Shown: one piece after another, positions 10,128 to 20,537 of the stretch
Numbering within the stretch: position 1 is the stretch's first letter
Layout: every line of letters starts with the position of its first letter
Source of the DNA: Mauremys mutica
Lineage: Eukaryota; Chordata; Testudines; Geoemydidae
NCBI RefSeq assembly: GCF_020497125.1
Contig: NC_059073.1
Span: 139,571,012 to 139,635,011 of the forward strand
DNA length: 64,000 bases
Reading direction: 5' to 3'
Made by a program: the position numbers and the translations under genes
Notes under the pieces: model-generated
What the model saw: the letters and a program-made list of their open reading frames with translations, nothing else
What the model was told of the DNA's origin: nothing
Database searches by the model: none

Positions 10128-11250
10128 CTTGTTCTATACCTTTCATTCTCCTTGTTTTGGATACTAGCATTCCAGGTACTGACCCCAGAAGGTACCTTTG
10201 TAATTTGTACCGGGGCAAAATAGAAATGTATTTGGATTTTTGACAAGTGACCTATCTGCTTATGTCACAGGCCAAGCGGTACTATCGCAACATGTGGATT
10301 ACCTCCTTTGCATTGCCTGGGCGTTCAGTTCGGCCTGCCTTCTGGTTACAACACAGAGCAATCCACCTCCTGGGACCAGGGGGTTACTTGTTTGATGGGT
10401 TACCGAAGGATTCAGTGGCTAGTCACAAATCCCTGCGTTGAGTCTCTGCCACCAGTCTGGTGTCCGTGACACAAGAAGATGTCAATGGCAACTGGCAAGG
10501 GTGTGTGTGTGTGTGAATGTCCATAGCAAACCGGAATGTCCATAGCAAACAGAAACCACCTGTTTGCTATGGACATTCCGGGTCTTCCAAAGCATCTCAG
10601 GTGAGGCCTCACCTGAATGCCGGGGACATGCTAGTCATTAATATTGTGGTCCAATGTTGTACAGATACTATGTAAGGAGTTGTGTGTGTGTGTGTGTGTG
10701 TATATACTGGAAAATGTGTAAGGTGGATGTGTCTGTTTGGATGTAAATGTAGCATTGTAAAATAACAGAATGCATGCCTGTTTACATACAAAGTCTATGT
10801 AATGAAGAGATGTGAACTCTACAGAAAAAGAGCAGGCAGGCAAAAACAAGCCCTGGGGAATTATCCTGCCTTAGACTAAAGACAATGAATGTCAGGGTAT
10901 CTACAGAAGGCACCCCTTCATCCTGCACCTAGCAAGCGAATGGACGGCCTGGCTCGCAGGCAGTCTCGGTCAAAAACCCCGCAGCAGACTGGGGGGTGAG
11001 AGAAACATCTTCAGCGAGGAGGTTAACTGGATTGTTTGGTGTCTAGAAAGTGTGCTATGATTTTGGTTGCTTAGGTAATGACTTGGTTCCAACATACTTA
11101 TTAAACTCTGTGCTTTGTTAATAATTTTAGTCTCATTTTCTGTAATCTCAGCCCCTGTGCTGAAGCCAAGTGTTGGGGGCCTGAGTTTAATCTTACAAGC
11201 CAGCTCTCCTTATGGCTAAGAGCAAGTGTTGTACTGGGGAAGTGTTCATG
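10128..11250. other. Unassigned repeat-like sequence with GT runs
   Basis: Contains (GT)n runs at about 10500-10515 and 10681-10702 and a perfect hairpin listed separately. The rest resembles an old LTR or satellite remnant but no family is certain. No coding region supported. Confidence 0.35.
10531..10581. repeat. Perfect 22-bp inverted repeat, 7-nt loop
   Basis: Arms at 10531-10552 and 10560-10581 are fully complementary, separated by AAACCAC. A partial direct copy of one arm (GAATGTCCATAGCAAA) lies just upstream at 10515-10530. Any transcript would form a stable stem-loop. Confidence 0.9.
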
Positions 11251-11479
11251 GGCACTGGAGTGGGTGTGTACCGGACTTCCTCAGGCTAAGAGAGGTGGTG
11301 GTGGTAATGAGGTGCCTCCAGCCCCGGCGGGGAATGTGAGGGTGCAGGCGCAGGTCTGTGGAGGAGCCCTCCTCTTGGTGTGTAAGAAAATATCCTCCCA
11401 TTTGGCTACGGTGCAACCCGCAGCTGGCGGTGTACCCATCTCCACCGTGGGGTGTCGGGTCCTAAAATGAGGGGACAGA

Positions 11480-12010
11480 GGCTTGGTTATTTCTAGCCTG
11501 CGGCCTCTGACCCCCCCCCCCCGGTCTGCTTTTGGTGGGGGGCGCGTGTCTGCGCAGCGCTTGGCTCCTGCGCCGGGTTCCCAGCCCGGGGGGTGGGGGG
11601 GGGCAGCACCATAAGCTCCCGGGCTGGGCGCGATGGCTGTAGCGCCGAGGCGCAGGTGCCGAAACGTGACGCGGCGCTCTGCTATCTGCGCGGTCTTCCA
11701 CCCCCCCGGCGCATGCGCATTTGGGAACCGCGTCCCATTGGGCGCCTCCCCGGCCAATGGGGAGGCGCCGGCGAGGTACAAAGCCGGAAGCGGCTCCCGC
11801 GCGGGAGAGCGGCGGCTGCTCCAGCATCCAGAGCAAGGAAGGAGCCGGTGCGGCGCGTGCCCCGCCGGGCCCCCGAGAGCTGCTGCCCGGCCTGGCCGCG
11901 CTACGGGACCCGGCGTCTGATGAAGGGAAGGTAACCAGCGGCCCCTCCCCCCCCGCCCGGCCCGTAGCGCTCCCCCGGCTCCGCAGCATCATGCGGGGTG
12001 GGAGACACTA
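11480..12010. promoter_or_regulatory. CpG island promoter
   Basis: About 530 bases, very GC- and CpG-rich against a CpG-poor background. It contains a perfect NRF1-type GCGCATGCGC (11709-11718) and inverted and direct CCAAT boxes (ATTGG at about 11737, CCAAT at 11754-11758). It also has an ETS/GABP-type CCGGAAGC (11784-11791) and no TATA box, the pattern of a broad housekeeping-type promoter. The second CCAAT sits between the arms of a perfect 11-bp inverted repeat (GGCGCCTCCCC, 11741-11751; GGGGAGGCGCC, 11759-11769). Initiation is expected around 11790-11830. Plus-strand output is favoured by the donor at 11931; divergent transcription cannot be excluded. Confidence 0.75.
11795..11930 (+). 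other. Probable first exon of an unidentified host gene
   Basis: GC-rich sequence downstream of the promoter motifs ends at GAAGGGAAG|GTAACC, a usable 5' splice site (11930/11931). The start at 11795 is only an estimate. One frame reads PRELLPGLAALRDPASDEGK into the donor, but its only ATG (11721) lies upstream of the likely transcription start, so the exon may be 5' UTR. An ATG at 11920 would give only MKG before the donor and has poor start context. No gene name can be given. The next exon was not found in the 52 kb to the right. Confidence 0.5.
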
Positions 12011-12286
12011 GAGCTGTGGGGGTGCTGCCTTGCCTTGCCCCGGGGCTTAGTTAGTTACAGACCCTCAGATGTGGGGAACCTTTTGAAACTCCTCCCCCAG
12101 AGGGACTGCTTGCATTCCTTATGCAGCCTGGCTAATAGCCATTAATGGACTTAAGTCTTGTATGACCTAGGGAAAAAAGGTAGCCAAGACAGCCTGGAGG
12201 TGGAATTTAAGCTGCTAAGAAATGGGTGTGGAGTGGTGGTTAAATTTATTAGGGACTGGGGAAACTTTAGTCATGTGTATTCATTG

Positions 12287-12468
12287 ACAGGTTTCAGAGT
12301 AGCAGCCCTGTTAGTCTGTATCCGCAAAAAGAACAGGAGTACTTGTGGCACCTTAGAGACTAACAAATTTATTGTAGCATGAGCTTTGGAAGAAGTGAGC
12401 TGTAGTAGCTCACGAAAGCTCATGCTACAATAAATTTGTTAGTCTTTAAGGTGCCACAAGTACTTCTT
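12287..12468 (-). mobile_element. Palindromic retroposon (inverted dimer) with 9-bp TSD
   Basis: Starts with the antisense tail GTTTCAGAGTAGCAGCCCTG, runs through GGCACCTTAGAGACTAACAA, then turns back into its own reverse complement ending GGTGCCACAAGTACTTC. Flanked by a perfect 9-bp TSD, tattcattg (12278-12286 and 12469-12477), so it inserted as one unit. The right arm has a stem GTGAGCT/AGCTCAC (12395-12413), then GAAA, then GC-TCAT-GC-TA, a hammerhead-ribozyme-like arrangement. The first core bases are altered at the turn-round point. Non-coding. Confidence 0.8.
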
Positions 12469-12939
12469 TATTCATTGTCTAGTCCGCACTCCACTAGGTT
12501 TCCAGGATGCAGCTGAAAAATAGATTGATGTTGACAAGACCCAGGGTCCTCTGTAAGGCACAAGTTGAAACAACATCTCCTTCTCCTGACTGATGGATTA
12601 TAGTTCATCATCTATTATTCATGCTTGGAACTCTGGGTACTGGACACAATGTTTCTCGTTTGTCTTCTCTGAGGCCTGGTCCACACTAGGACTTTAATTA
12701 GAATTTAGCAGTGTTAATTCAAGTTAACCATGCACCTGTCCACACCATGAAGCTATTTAATGAGGGGAGTAGCTAAAAATAATTCAACATGGCCATGTTG
12801 AATTATTTTTAGGGCTTGGACTCTGATGATGGAACAGTGTTGACAGCTACTGCCTCTGTGATGTTCACAGAGGCATTTGCGGTGCTGGGGCCATCTGCCT
12901 TATTGGGTGCTCTGTGGTAGCATGCTTTTCTGCTCCAGG

Positions 12940-13260
12940 CTTATTTTTGCCACATCAGGGACTGGGATCTCAACCTGGAATGCCAAGGGTCTTTATGCTT
13001 TCAGGATTGCCTGCAGCAGGAGTGCGCACAGGATAAGTGCTGTGCATGGTCTTGTTCAGAAGCTGGCAAAGATTAGGTGGTGAAAGAAGAGGACACAGGA
13101 TGAGATGTTCACTGAACTTATGAGCTGCTCTTGAGCTGGGGCAGACCAGCAGAGCCAGTGGAGGGAGACCCTCTCTCTGTACCAGCGCTCACACAGCCAA
13201 CAGGAGGCAAGCTGTTCGGCAGGAGGACAGAGTGCCTGCCTGCTGCCCCGGTCACCCAAA
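12940..13260 (+). pseudogene. Harbinger Myb/SANT-like ORF remnant
   Basis: On the plus strand, 13084-13122 translates as KKRTQDEMFTELM. This matches the basic segment and DEMFxELM motif found near the C-terminal part of Myb/SANT-like proteins that accompany Harbinger transposases and help them bind DNA. An in-frame stop precedes it (QKLAKIRW then stop) and another follows within a few codons. The helix-turn-helix part is not recognisable. Such ORFs are very common in turtle genomes; this one cannot make a working protein. Confidence 0.6.
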
Positions 13261-13462
13261 ATAGCCAGAAGGAGGGGCGCCGAAAACTGTCACTACCCCC
13301 CCCCCAGCACAGTGCTCAAGTACCCAAAAGCTCTCATACCCTCAATTTTGAGAAGTCCTTCCCTTCCTGACTCATCCAAGGGTGGGGAAGGGGGTTGGTA
13401 ATTGTATAGGGCAGTCACCTTTACCAGGGTAGTACAGACACAGGGGCAGGATCAGCAGCAGG

Positions 13463-13470
<8 letters not shown>

Positions 13471-13515
<45 letters not shown>
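13471..13515. repeat. (CA)n microsatellite
   Basis: An uninterrupted CA dinucleotide run of about 22 units inside the Harbinger-like element. Likely length-polymorphic. Confidence 0.97.
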
Positions 13516-13517
<2 letters not shown>

Positions 13518-13899
13518 GCAGTCAGTAGGCACCCTGGTCAGTAATTCTCTTCCCCCCCCCCCCCAAGCAGGCGTTGGGCACTGTGGGAAGCTATCCCACA
13601 GTGCCCCGCTGCCGAAGTCGATGCTTGCCCCGTTAGATTGAACTACTCTTGTAGTGTAGACATACCCTGATACAGGCACCTCTTGTGGGTAAGTAGATTC
13701 ACTGCTTTCATTTGGCAGTGAAATCATTCATTGTCCTGGGCACATGACTCTGCCTAACAAGTATTTTTCTTCACCCTCTAATGTTCCAGGAGGGCTCACT
13801 GAGGCCTGAGGCAAGCCAGGGCAGCGCTAGGACATATGAATCCATATTGTGCTTAGTGGTGAGTGGTGTGGTGGAATTTGCTCACCTCACAGATTCATC

Positions 13900-14706
13900 C
13901 TGAGTCCAGGTCAATTCCTCCTGCTTTTGATACAGTTGCATGACAGCTAGGCTGCATGCCTAGCTGTGGAATATCACATCATAGTAACAGTCAGGCTAAT
14001 GCATCTGTGCCACTGTGCAGCGGTAGCAGAACCATTGCTGAACACAGGCAAGCTGCATAGGGGCCAGTATGCTAAAGTGAAGACTATGTAAACTCCTTCA
14101 CTGTGTGTGAATTACTGTCTGGATGAGATTATGAACAATGCTACCCCTGTTAACTGTTGCTGAAAGCAGTTATGGATCAGTCTGCCAGAGAGAGTAAAAA
14201 CCTGCATGACTGGAGGGAAAGGGTAAGCAGAAGCAGCTGATAAGCATCATCCTTGTAGCCCTGCGCTCTGGCTGTGCAAATTTACAGCATGCGGATAAAG
14301 TCTAGCTTCCCATACTCAGCCTGTAGTTGAACCCGTCCTTGTTCCTGTCAAATGTCCCATCTTCCTGTCTGGGAAAAAAAGATGTGTGCATTATGCACCT
14401 TTCCAGGCCAGCCTGTGTTAATGTCAATACCCCTTCCGATTAACCTACTCGGATGCTAGGTGGGGTGGTGCCAGAACAGGAATATGCGTCCCATCTATTG
14501 CCTCTCCACAGTTAGAGATGTCCTGCACGTTCCCTAGAGTCATGGTTCTGTCTTAGCAGGATCTGATTAATGGCCCTGCAAACTTGCATCAAAATGATTC
14601 CAACTGGTTCCTGACAGATCAGTAGCTGTCTGGAGTTGCCAGCTTCCAGATTGCAATAGCCACCCGCTTCTCCCCTGTCAGGGCAGCTCTCAATCTTGTG
14701 TCCTTG
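13900..14706 (-). pseudogene. PIF/Harbinger transposase (HARBI1-like) remnant
   Basis: Minus-strand translation in shifting frames gives VAIAIWKLATPDSY (about 14624-14667), then NCGEAIDGTHIPVLAPPHL (about 14461-14513) and GFNYRLS (about 14316-14336). These are hallmark blocks of the Harbinger DDE nuclease; the D of AIDGTHIP is the first catalytic aspartate in this family. The copy is dead: a stop follows PPHLASE, there are frameshifts, and the segment between the first block and FNYRLS that should carry the second aspartate is largely missing. It lies next to an exon-like segment at 14854-15079 on the same strand and is opposite in direction to the Myb-like remnant at 13.1 kb, so the two need not come from one insertion. 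Confidence 0.8.
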
Positions 14707-14853
14707 CACCTTCAGGACAAAAGATTTTTATCACCTATGCACTAGAACCCCATGCTGCTAGCTGGGGCTTTAAGAACTTTTGCATTGGTTTATAGCAATG
14801 GGAACAATTTCTGTTCTATATTAATGAACATTATAATGGAGCCAGAAACTTAC

Positions 14854-15079
14854 CAGGCTGTGGGGCGGGTTCTGTTCCATCTGTGTCTGCTGCAGGCTGT
14901 TCATGGGGGGCACTAAACAGCTCCTCTGAGTACTGCTCCAGGATGTGCTGCTGCTCCTGTGGCAAAGCCTCCTGTGGGACTGGTTTCAGCAGGAGAGTCA
15001 CTTCACTGGCCTCACTCTGTACCTGTTGCTGGCTCCCATCATTCCCATGCTGGATTCGGGGGGCCAGCAGTGCATCACC
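14854..15079 (-). other. Exon-like segment with consensus splice sites
   Basis: On the minus strand, TTTTTATTCTAACCCAG|GGTGATG leads into 226 nt open throughout in one frame, ending CACAGCCTG|GTAAGT, a near-perfect donor. The product is acidic and Gln/Pro-rich (for example VPQEALPQEQQHILEQYSEE) with no folded domain I recognise. It lies just upstream of the Harbinger transposase remnant on the same strand, so it may be an exon of the transposon's own spliced gene. It could also be an independent or domesticated exon; about 75 codons without a stop in an otherwise decayed region is notable. Confidence 0.4.
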
Positions 15080-16027
15080 CTGGGTTAGAATAAAAAGTCA
15101 ATAGAATAGTATGAAATGATGGCAATTCCTCTGTAATAATTAAAATACCATATGCGCTTGACATTCTATTTCCCAGCATCTTGTGCAGGCATTTACACCA
15201 GTGCAAAAATGAGTAACATTTTATAGCCACCTAGCACTGGTGAAAATGACTATGCAAGGAACAGGGCATGGAGAATCGTAAACCCATACTCCTGTAAAAG
15301 TGCTATGGGGGAGGGGGGGTGTCTCTAATTCACCCACAGAAGACCCATGCGCACAAGTCCAGGCCCACATGTCCTTTGGCGATTCTTTCTTGAGTCTAAA
15401 AGGAATAAGATCCTACTAGCAGTGGAAACTGAATCTGCCTGGCTAGAGAATTGGAGCGGTTCCAAATGTTCTAATAATTCTTTGTTATTGTCTCAGAGTA
15501 AGAATCTTGTTCCGATATTTGTTTTCCTGCCTAGCACGTTCGGTATGTGATGTAAAATAATGTCCATAAATGTTTTCATGAGCCCTTAACGTGCACACTT
15601 AAGTTTTGCAAAGCAGCTGTCAGAACTAACTGCCTAACAAATCAGATGGCTAATCAGCATGTGAATGCATCAGGAACTGTGTCTGTGAACGAGTCACACT
15701 GTTTTTAAAACCCCGGGGAGCTTTGCCACCAGATGGTTCTGTTTGGTTTTTTTTTTGAGCTGCCGAGTATTCCTCAGAATGGTTTGTTTTCTGAGTTACG
15801 CAATGCTAACTAACTTTTAGTTACCTTTCTAGAATTACACACTGGGTCACCTGAGTAAGTGACAGACATGGGGCTATCCTCATATAACTCAGTGGAGACC
15901 AGGTTACAGACTAAACCTTGTTGTCATCCTGCATTTATGCATGTGCTTTAATTACTCAACAGCTGGCCTTTCATATTATGCCACCCATCCACATTTTTTG
16001 CCTATAACCAAGTGACCTAATGTTGTG

Positions 16028-16127
16028 GGCTGGGATTTTCAATGAAGACTCGAGGGAGTTAAGCCCCCATCAATGGAATTTGGGTGCCTGATCCCCATGG
16101 GCTCCTTGGAAAATCCCAGCCGTGATC
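16028..16127. mobile_element. Palindromic MITE-like repeat
   Basis: Begins GGCTGGGATTTTC and ends GAAAATCCCAGCC with related inverted sequence inside (TTAAGCCCCCATCAATGGAA). Member of a widespread amniote family of short palindromic repeats. A related, more decayed copy is at 35825-35945. Non-coding. Confidence 0.6.
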
Positions 16128-16574
16128 TTGTCAGATACAATAGTAGTTATCATTCATGGGAAGAACCATCATTTGGATGAGCCAGAAAAACAAGCGCTGG
16201 CAAATTACCATTAAAAAAATCCCATAGTGTTTTTTTGCAAGGGTAGGCACTCAGATATCAGAGCCATTGGAACCTAGATACTGGGAAGTAAGGTTAAACA
16301 TTTCCATAAACTATAAAATAGACAGCTTTGTTACTCCTGGTGATTTGGCTAAATTTCACATTTGAGTGATCACACGGGGCTTTATTCTTCTTTACGCTGA
16401 GATCCCTTTTCTTCAGCAGAGCAGTATAAAATGGCCTCAGTCTAAATGAAAATCAGGCCCATTCTGCTGAATTAAATTCCACCTGTAGTTTCAACTGTAC
16501 ATAGTTATCAGCACTGGCAGTCTTATCCAAAAGCCAGTGAAATCAATGGAAAGATTCCCACTGTGTTTGGATCA

Positions 16575-16831
16575 GATACTATGTTGATAGATTGGTGGAC
16601 ATCAATCGATCCAGCGGGGGTAGATTTATCGTGTCTAGACTAGACACGATAAATCAACAGTCGAGCGCTCTCCCGTCAACTCCGGTACTCCACCAGAACA
16701 AGAAGCACAAGCGGAGTTGACCACAGTGAAGACTTCACGGTAAGTACGTCAACTTCAGCTACGCTATTCATGTAGCTGAAGTTGTGCATCTTAGATCGAC
16801 CCCAAGCGGTAGTGTAGGCAAGCCCTAGAAA
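16575..16831. mobile_element. Harbinger-type MITE fragment with perfect palindrome
   Basis: Ends TAGTGTAGGCAAGCCCT, a Harbinger-like terminus. It contains an exact 16+16-bp palindrome with one central base at 16623-16655 and a second hairpin around CTTCAGCTACG (about 16755-16783), shared with the copy at 39469. Non-coding. Confidence 0.6.
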
Positions 16832-16960
16832 GGGTTTGCCGGGCTAACTATACCAGAAAACTCTCCTATTAGAAGCTCAGTTTATATTGTTAAATGAGTT
16901 ATTTTGCTAGTTTAGCTCATACCAGTTTTTCAAATAAAATAAGCTCTCCTGGTAAGAGGA

Positions 16961-17175
16961 TAAGAATGGCCATACTGGGTCAGACCAATGGTCCATCTAG
17001 CCCAGTATCCTGTCTTCTGACAATGCCATATGTTTCAGAGAGAATGAACAGATAAGTGAACTTATCAACTGATCTATCCCATGACATCCCGTCCCTAGCA
17101 TTCAGAGATTTTGACACACCCGGAGCAAGGGATTGTGTTCCTGACCACCTTGGCTAATAACCATCAATGGACCTG
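16961..17175 (-). mobile_element. CR1 LINE 3' UTR, antisense
   Basis: Contains CATACTGGGTCAGACCAATG followed by GTCCATCTAGCCCAGTATCC and ends in CTAATAACCATCAATGGACC. This is the inverted form of the CR1 tail that occurs in sense orientation at 31615-31885. Non-coding. Confidence 0.82.
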
Positions 17176-18565
17176 TCCTCCATGAACTTCAAGGAAATGC
17201 ATAGTTTGTAATGCAGTTTGGGATATAACCGGATGAAAGGAGCTATAGAAAGGTAAGATCATGATTTCTTCTACTTGACTGCTGATAACGCAAATGGGCT
17301 ATAGTTGACTAATTTATTTTTAATTGATTTTTTTAAAGCTCTACTTTCTCCTTTTGTTGTCTGCAAAATACAAGATGGCCTCCTTAAATATAATCAACTG
17401 CACCCAATGCTTTAAAAGGGATAGCATGTGGGTCGAGGGAGCAGACGTGACTGGAAGGTTGGGAGGGACGTGGACTGTGAATGGGGGCATAGTTAAGTGT
17501 CGTGGAAGGATGAGCTATATAAACTACTGGTTGTCACAGAACTAGAAAACAAATTAGGTAACTCAGCTTTCCAGAAAACTTATAGACCCAAATGTCATGA
17601 CAGGGTAGGAAGAGATGCTTATAGTGCAAAAGGCATTGCACTGTAACTTTGCATTTTCCACTGCAAACGGTATGGGCCAAATTCTCAGCGGATGCAAATC
17701 AGCAGTGCTCCAGAAGCCTGCTCCACAACACTGAAGTTAACAGGAGTCTTTCCATTAAAATCAGTGGACTTGGCTCTATAACTGAATAGAACTGAACTCC
17801 ATTGTTCTGTTACCATAGTGGATTGTTGGAGCAGGTTAGTTTTAAAAATAATAATAAACAAAAATTTCAACAAAAAAATTGGAGATTTTCCTCCCTGTTT
17901 TTTGGCCCCCCCATAGAGCTGGTTGAAAACGTTCAGTGAACATTTGAATTTCAAGGGGCAACGCAGGAAAATATAGTTATCAAATAAATAAAACAAAATT
18001 CTCCTGTTTTTTCAGCTTGCTTTAGTTATTATTCACTAATACTGACTATTCTAACTCTACATTTATGTAGTGTATTTTACATTAATGTCTCACATATATA
18101 ACAAAGTTTATTTTTAGTCTTTACTGTTTCATTTCCTTTTGTTCATTATAGGACTAATTGCTGCCATTAATATTCTCACTCAAACTATTTTCTGCATTTC
18201 TATATTCAAAGCTTTAAATCCAATTTCAGATACTCACGTAGCACAATACTGAGACTGATATTTAAATGGAGAACTTGTCTGTCAATTGCATAACTGAGGG
18301 CTTCTGTATTACTTACCTTTTTCAGCCGTTCCTCTCTGAGAATCAGACCTTTTCATGTTTGACAATATTTCTTCTGGACATTTTTATTGATTTAATTACC
18401 ACAAACAATATGGGTCAGCTGAAAGAAAATCAGAGGAAAATATACAAACCCAGATGGAATTAGAAATTGATTCTTTCTTCGTTCCTCCTTTCTTTCTACA
18501 GTTACCAATGCAGTCTGATAACCAATAAATTTTCCTCATAAATAATAAGTGATCAAAGTAATCTG

Positions 18566-18665
18566 ACAGGTTTCAGAGTGGTAGTTGTATCAGCTGGCTT
18601 TTAGCCCACGAAAGCTTATGTCCAAATACATTTGTTAGTCTCTAAGGTGCCACAAGGCCTCCTCA
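18566..18665 (+). mobile_element. Short copy of the palindromic retroposon
   Basis: A stub of the antisense tail (GGTTTCAGAGTGGTAG) joins directly to a sense arm with CTTTTAGCCCAC, GAAA (18610-18613), GCTTATG and GTTAGTCTCTAAGGTGCCAC. The junction falls in the hairpin just before GAAA. Non-coding. Confidence 0.7.
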
Positions 18666-18972
18666 AAGTCATCTTAGTTGCATTTCATTTTTATAATGCT
18701 TGGGGAATTTCCACGGGCTGCCAATTTGAAAAATCCAGTATTAAAGTGAGGGTGCTACCCCCCTCCCCCAACTGCTTTCACTTTTCAGGATGTTTTAATT
18801 TGACACCTTTTGCTCAGCACATAGCAATTTCTCCTACTCCCATGCTGAGCAATTGCTAACTGAAATGGGATGGAATTTATCTAATTTCTTTTTGAACCAA
18901 GCTCGAGTTTTGGGCTTCACAACATCCCCTGGCAAAGAGTTCAACATATTGACTGTGCATTGTATGAAGATG

Positions 18973-19274
18973 CACAGTAGAACCTCAGAGTTACAAACAC
19001 TTTGGGAATAGAGGTTGTTCATAACTCTGAAATGTTTGTAACGCCGAACAAACTGTTATGGTTATTCTTTCAAAAGTTTACAACTGAACACTGAACAGCT
19101 TTGAAACTTTACTATGAAGAAGTAAAATGCTGCTTTCCCTTTATTATTTTAGTAGTTATGTTTAACACAGTACTGTACTGTACTTGTCTCTGCTGCTGTC
19201 TGATTGTGTTATTCCGGTTCCAAAGGAAGTGTGTGGTTGACTGGTCAGTTTGTAACTCTGATGTTCATAACTCT
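18973..19274. mobile_element. DNA-transposon-like insert in CR1
   Basis: Left end GTAGAACCTCAGAGTTACAA and right end GTAACTCTGATGTTCATAAC are imperfectly inverted, and the CR1 frame resumes on the far side (TTATGTTTGTTTTAAATG). Resembles a turtle non-autonomous DNA element with CAGTAGAACCTCAGAGTTAC-type ends; superfamily not assigned. Non-coding. Confidence 0.6.
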
Positions 19275-20065
19275 ACTTTCTTATGTTTGTTTTAAATGTG
19301 CTTCCTATTAATTTCATTGGGTGACCCCTAGTTCTTGTGTTATGTGAAGGGGTAAAAACAACCCTTCCTATTACCTTTCTCCACACCATTCATGATTTTA
19401 TAGATCTCTATCATATCCCTCCTTAGTCATCTTTTCTAATATGAACAGTCCCAGTCTTCTTAATCTCTCATATGGAAGGTGTCCCAGCCCCTTAGTCATT
19501 TTTTGTTGCCCTTCTGTGCACTTTTTCCAATTCTAGTACATCTTTTTGATATGGGGCAACTGGAACTGCACGCAGTATTCAAGGTGCGAGCATACCATGG
19601 ATTTATATAGTGACATTATGGTATCTTCTGTTTTATTATTTAATCCCTTTCCTAATAATTCCTAACTTCTGTTAGTTTTCAGAGAACTATCCACAATGAC
19701 TCCAAGATCTCTTTCTTGAGTGGTAACAGCTAATTTAGACCCCATCATTTTGTATGTATAGTTGGGATTATGTTTTCCAATATCTATTAAATTGCACTTA
19801 ACATAGAATTTAATCTCCCATTTTTTCACCCAGTTTAATGAGAACCCTTTGTAACTCTTGGCAGTCAGCTTTGGACTTTACTATCTATCAAGTGTATTTT
19901 TTTTTTTATTGTCTGCAAATTTTGCAACCTCCCTGTTCAACATATTCATAGATGATCTGGAAAAAGTGGTGAACAGCACTGGTCCCAGTACAGATCCTTG
20001 GGGGGGGAACCATGCTATTTACCTCTCTCCATTGTGAAAACTGACCATTTATTCCTACCTTATGT

Positions 20066-20427
20066 CACACACAGAGGTGGCGGTGGTGCGACCTAGTGGT
20101 TAGAACAGGAGTCTGGCCTACTGGTTGCAGAAGAATCAACAGGTAGCGCTGGAGAAAAGCCAATGTGGTTGGAATCTAGGAGTTCTGAGGAAGGTAGGGA
20201 CTAGAGCTGGAGCAAGGGCTGGTACAGGAAGCAGGTCTGGCTCAAGTACAGAGGTGGAATGCATTGAGCAGCCACTGCTGCGGTTGCAACCAAGCTTAAA
20301 TAGTGATCTGTTGGCCCTTCTGTCGGATCAGGAAGCACAGTCACATAGTGAGGGTTTATTGGGTCCAGCTTTGCTCATTGGGTTGCTAGGCAGCTGCACC
20401 CAGAGCCAGCTGAGTTCCTGAAACTTT
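20066..20427. mobile_element. Unassigned insert in CR1
   Basis: About 360 bases present here but absent from a continuous CR1, since host sequence stops near 20065 and resumes near 20927. It starts with a weakly tRNA-like phrase (CCTAGTGGTTAGAACAGGAG) but I see no good B box. The 98-codon frame 20125-20421 has no domain. Confidence 0.4.
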
Positions 20428-20537
20428 GGGTAGGTCTACACTGGAATTAAGCTAGAGGGCTGTTTCATTGCTGTGCAGAGGTTGGGGCGTGGGCTGGGCT
20501 CTGGGACTTTCTGTGCCTGAACCCGAACCTCTACACC

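Larger units (their letters stand above)
12663..13668 (+). mobile_element. PIF/Harbinger-like element, decayed
   Basis: Left end GGCCTGGTCCACACTAGG and right end TTGTAGTGTAGACATACCC resemble Harbinger-type termini seen in other elements of this window. The interior carries a remnant of the element's Myb/SANT-like gene and a (CA)n tract. TSDs were not resolved. Confidence 0.6.

Noticed and set aside
8210..11250. Possible complete endogenous retrovirus between LTR-like pieces
   Set aside because: No gag, pol or env-like frames and no matching pair of LTRs could be identified; only a single LTR-like piece with AATAAA is supported.
11281..11992. Minus-strand frames of 166 and 176 codons across the CpG island
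   Set aside because: Typical chance frames in CpG-island DNA; they run through promoter motifs and lack start, splice or domain support.
13471..13515. CA tract considered as part of a coding Thr-His repeat
   Set aside because: Pure dinucleotide microsatellite within a decayed transposon; the frame reading is an artefact.
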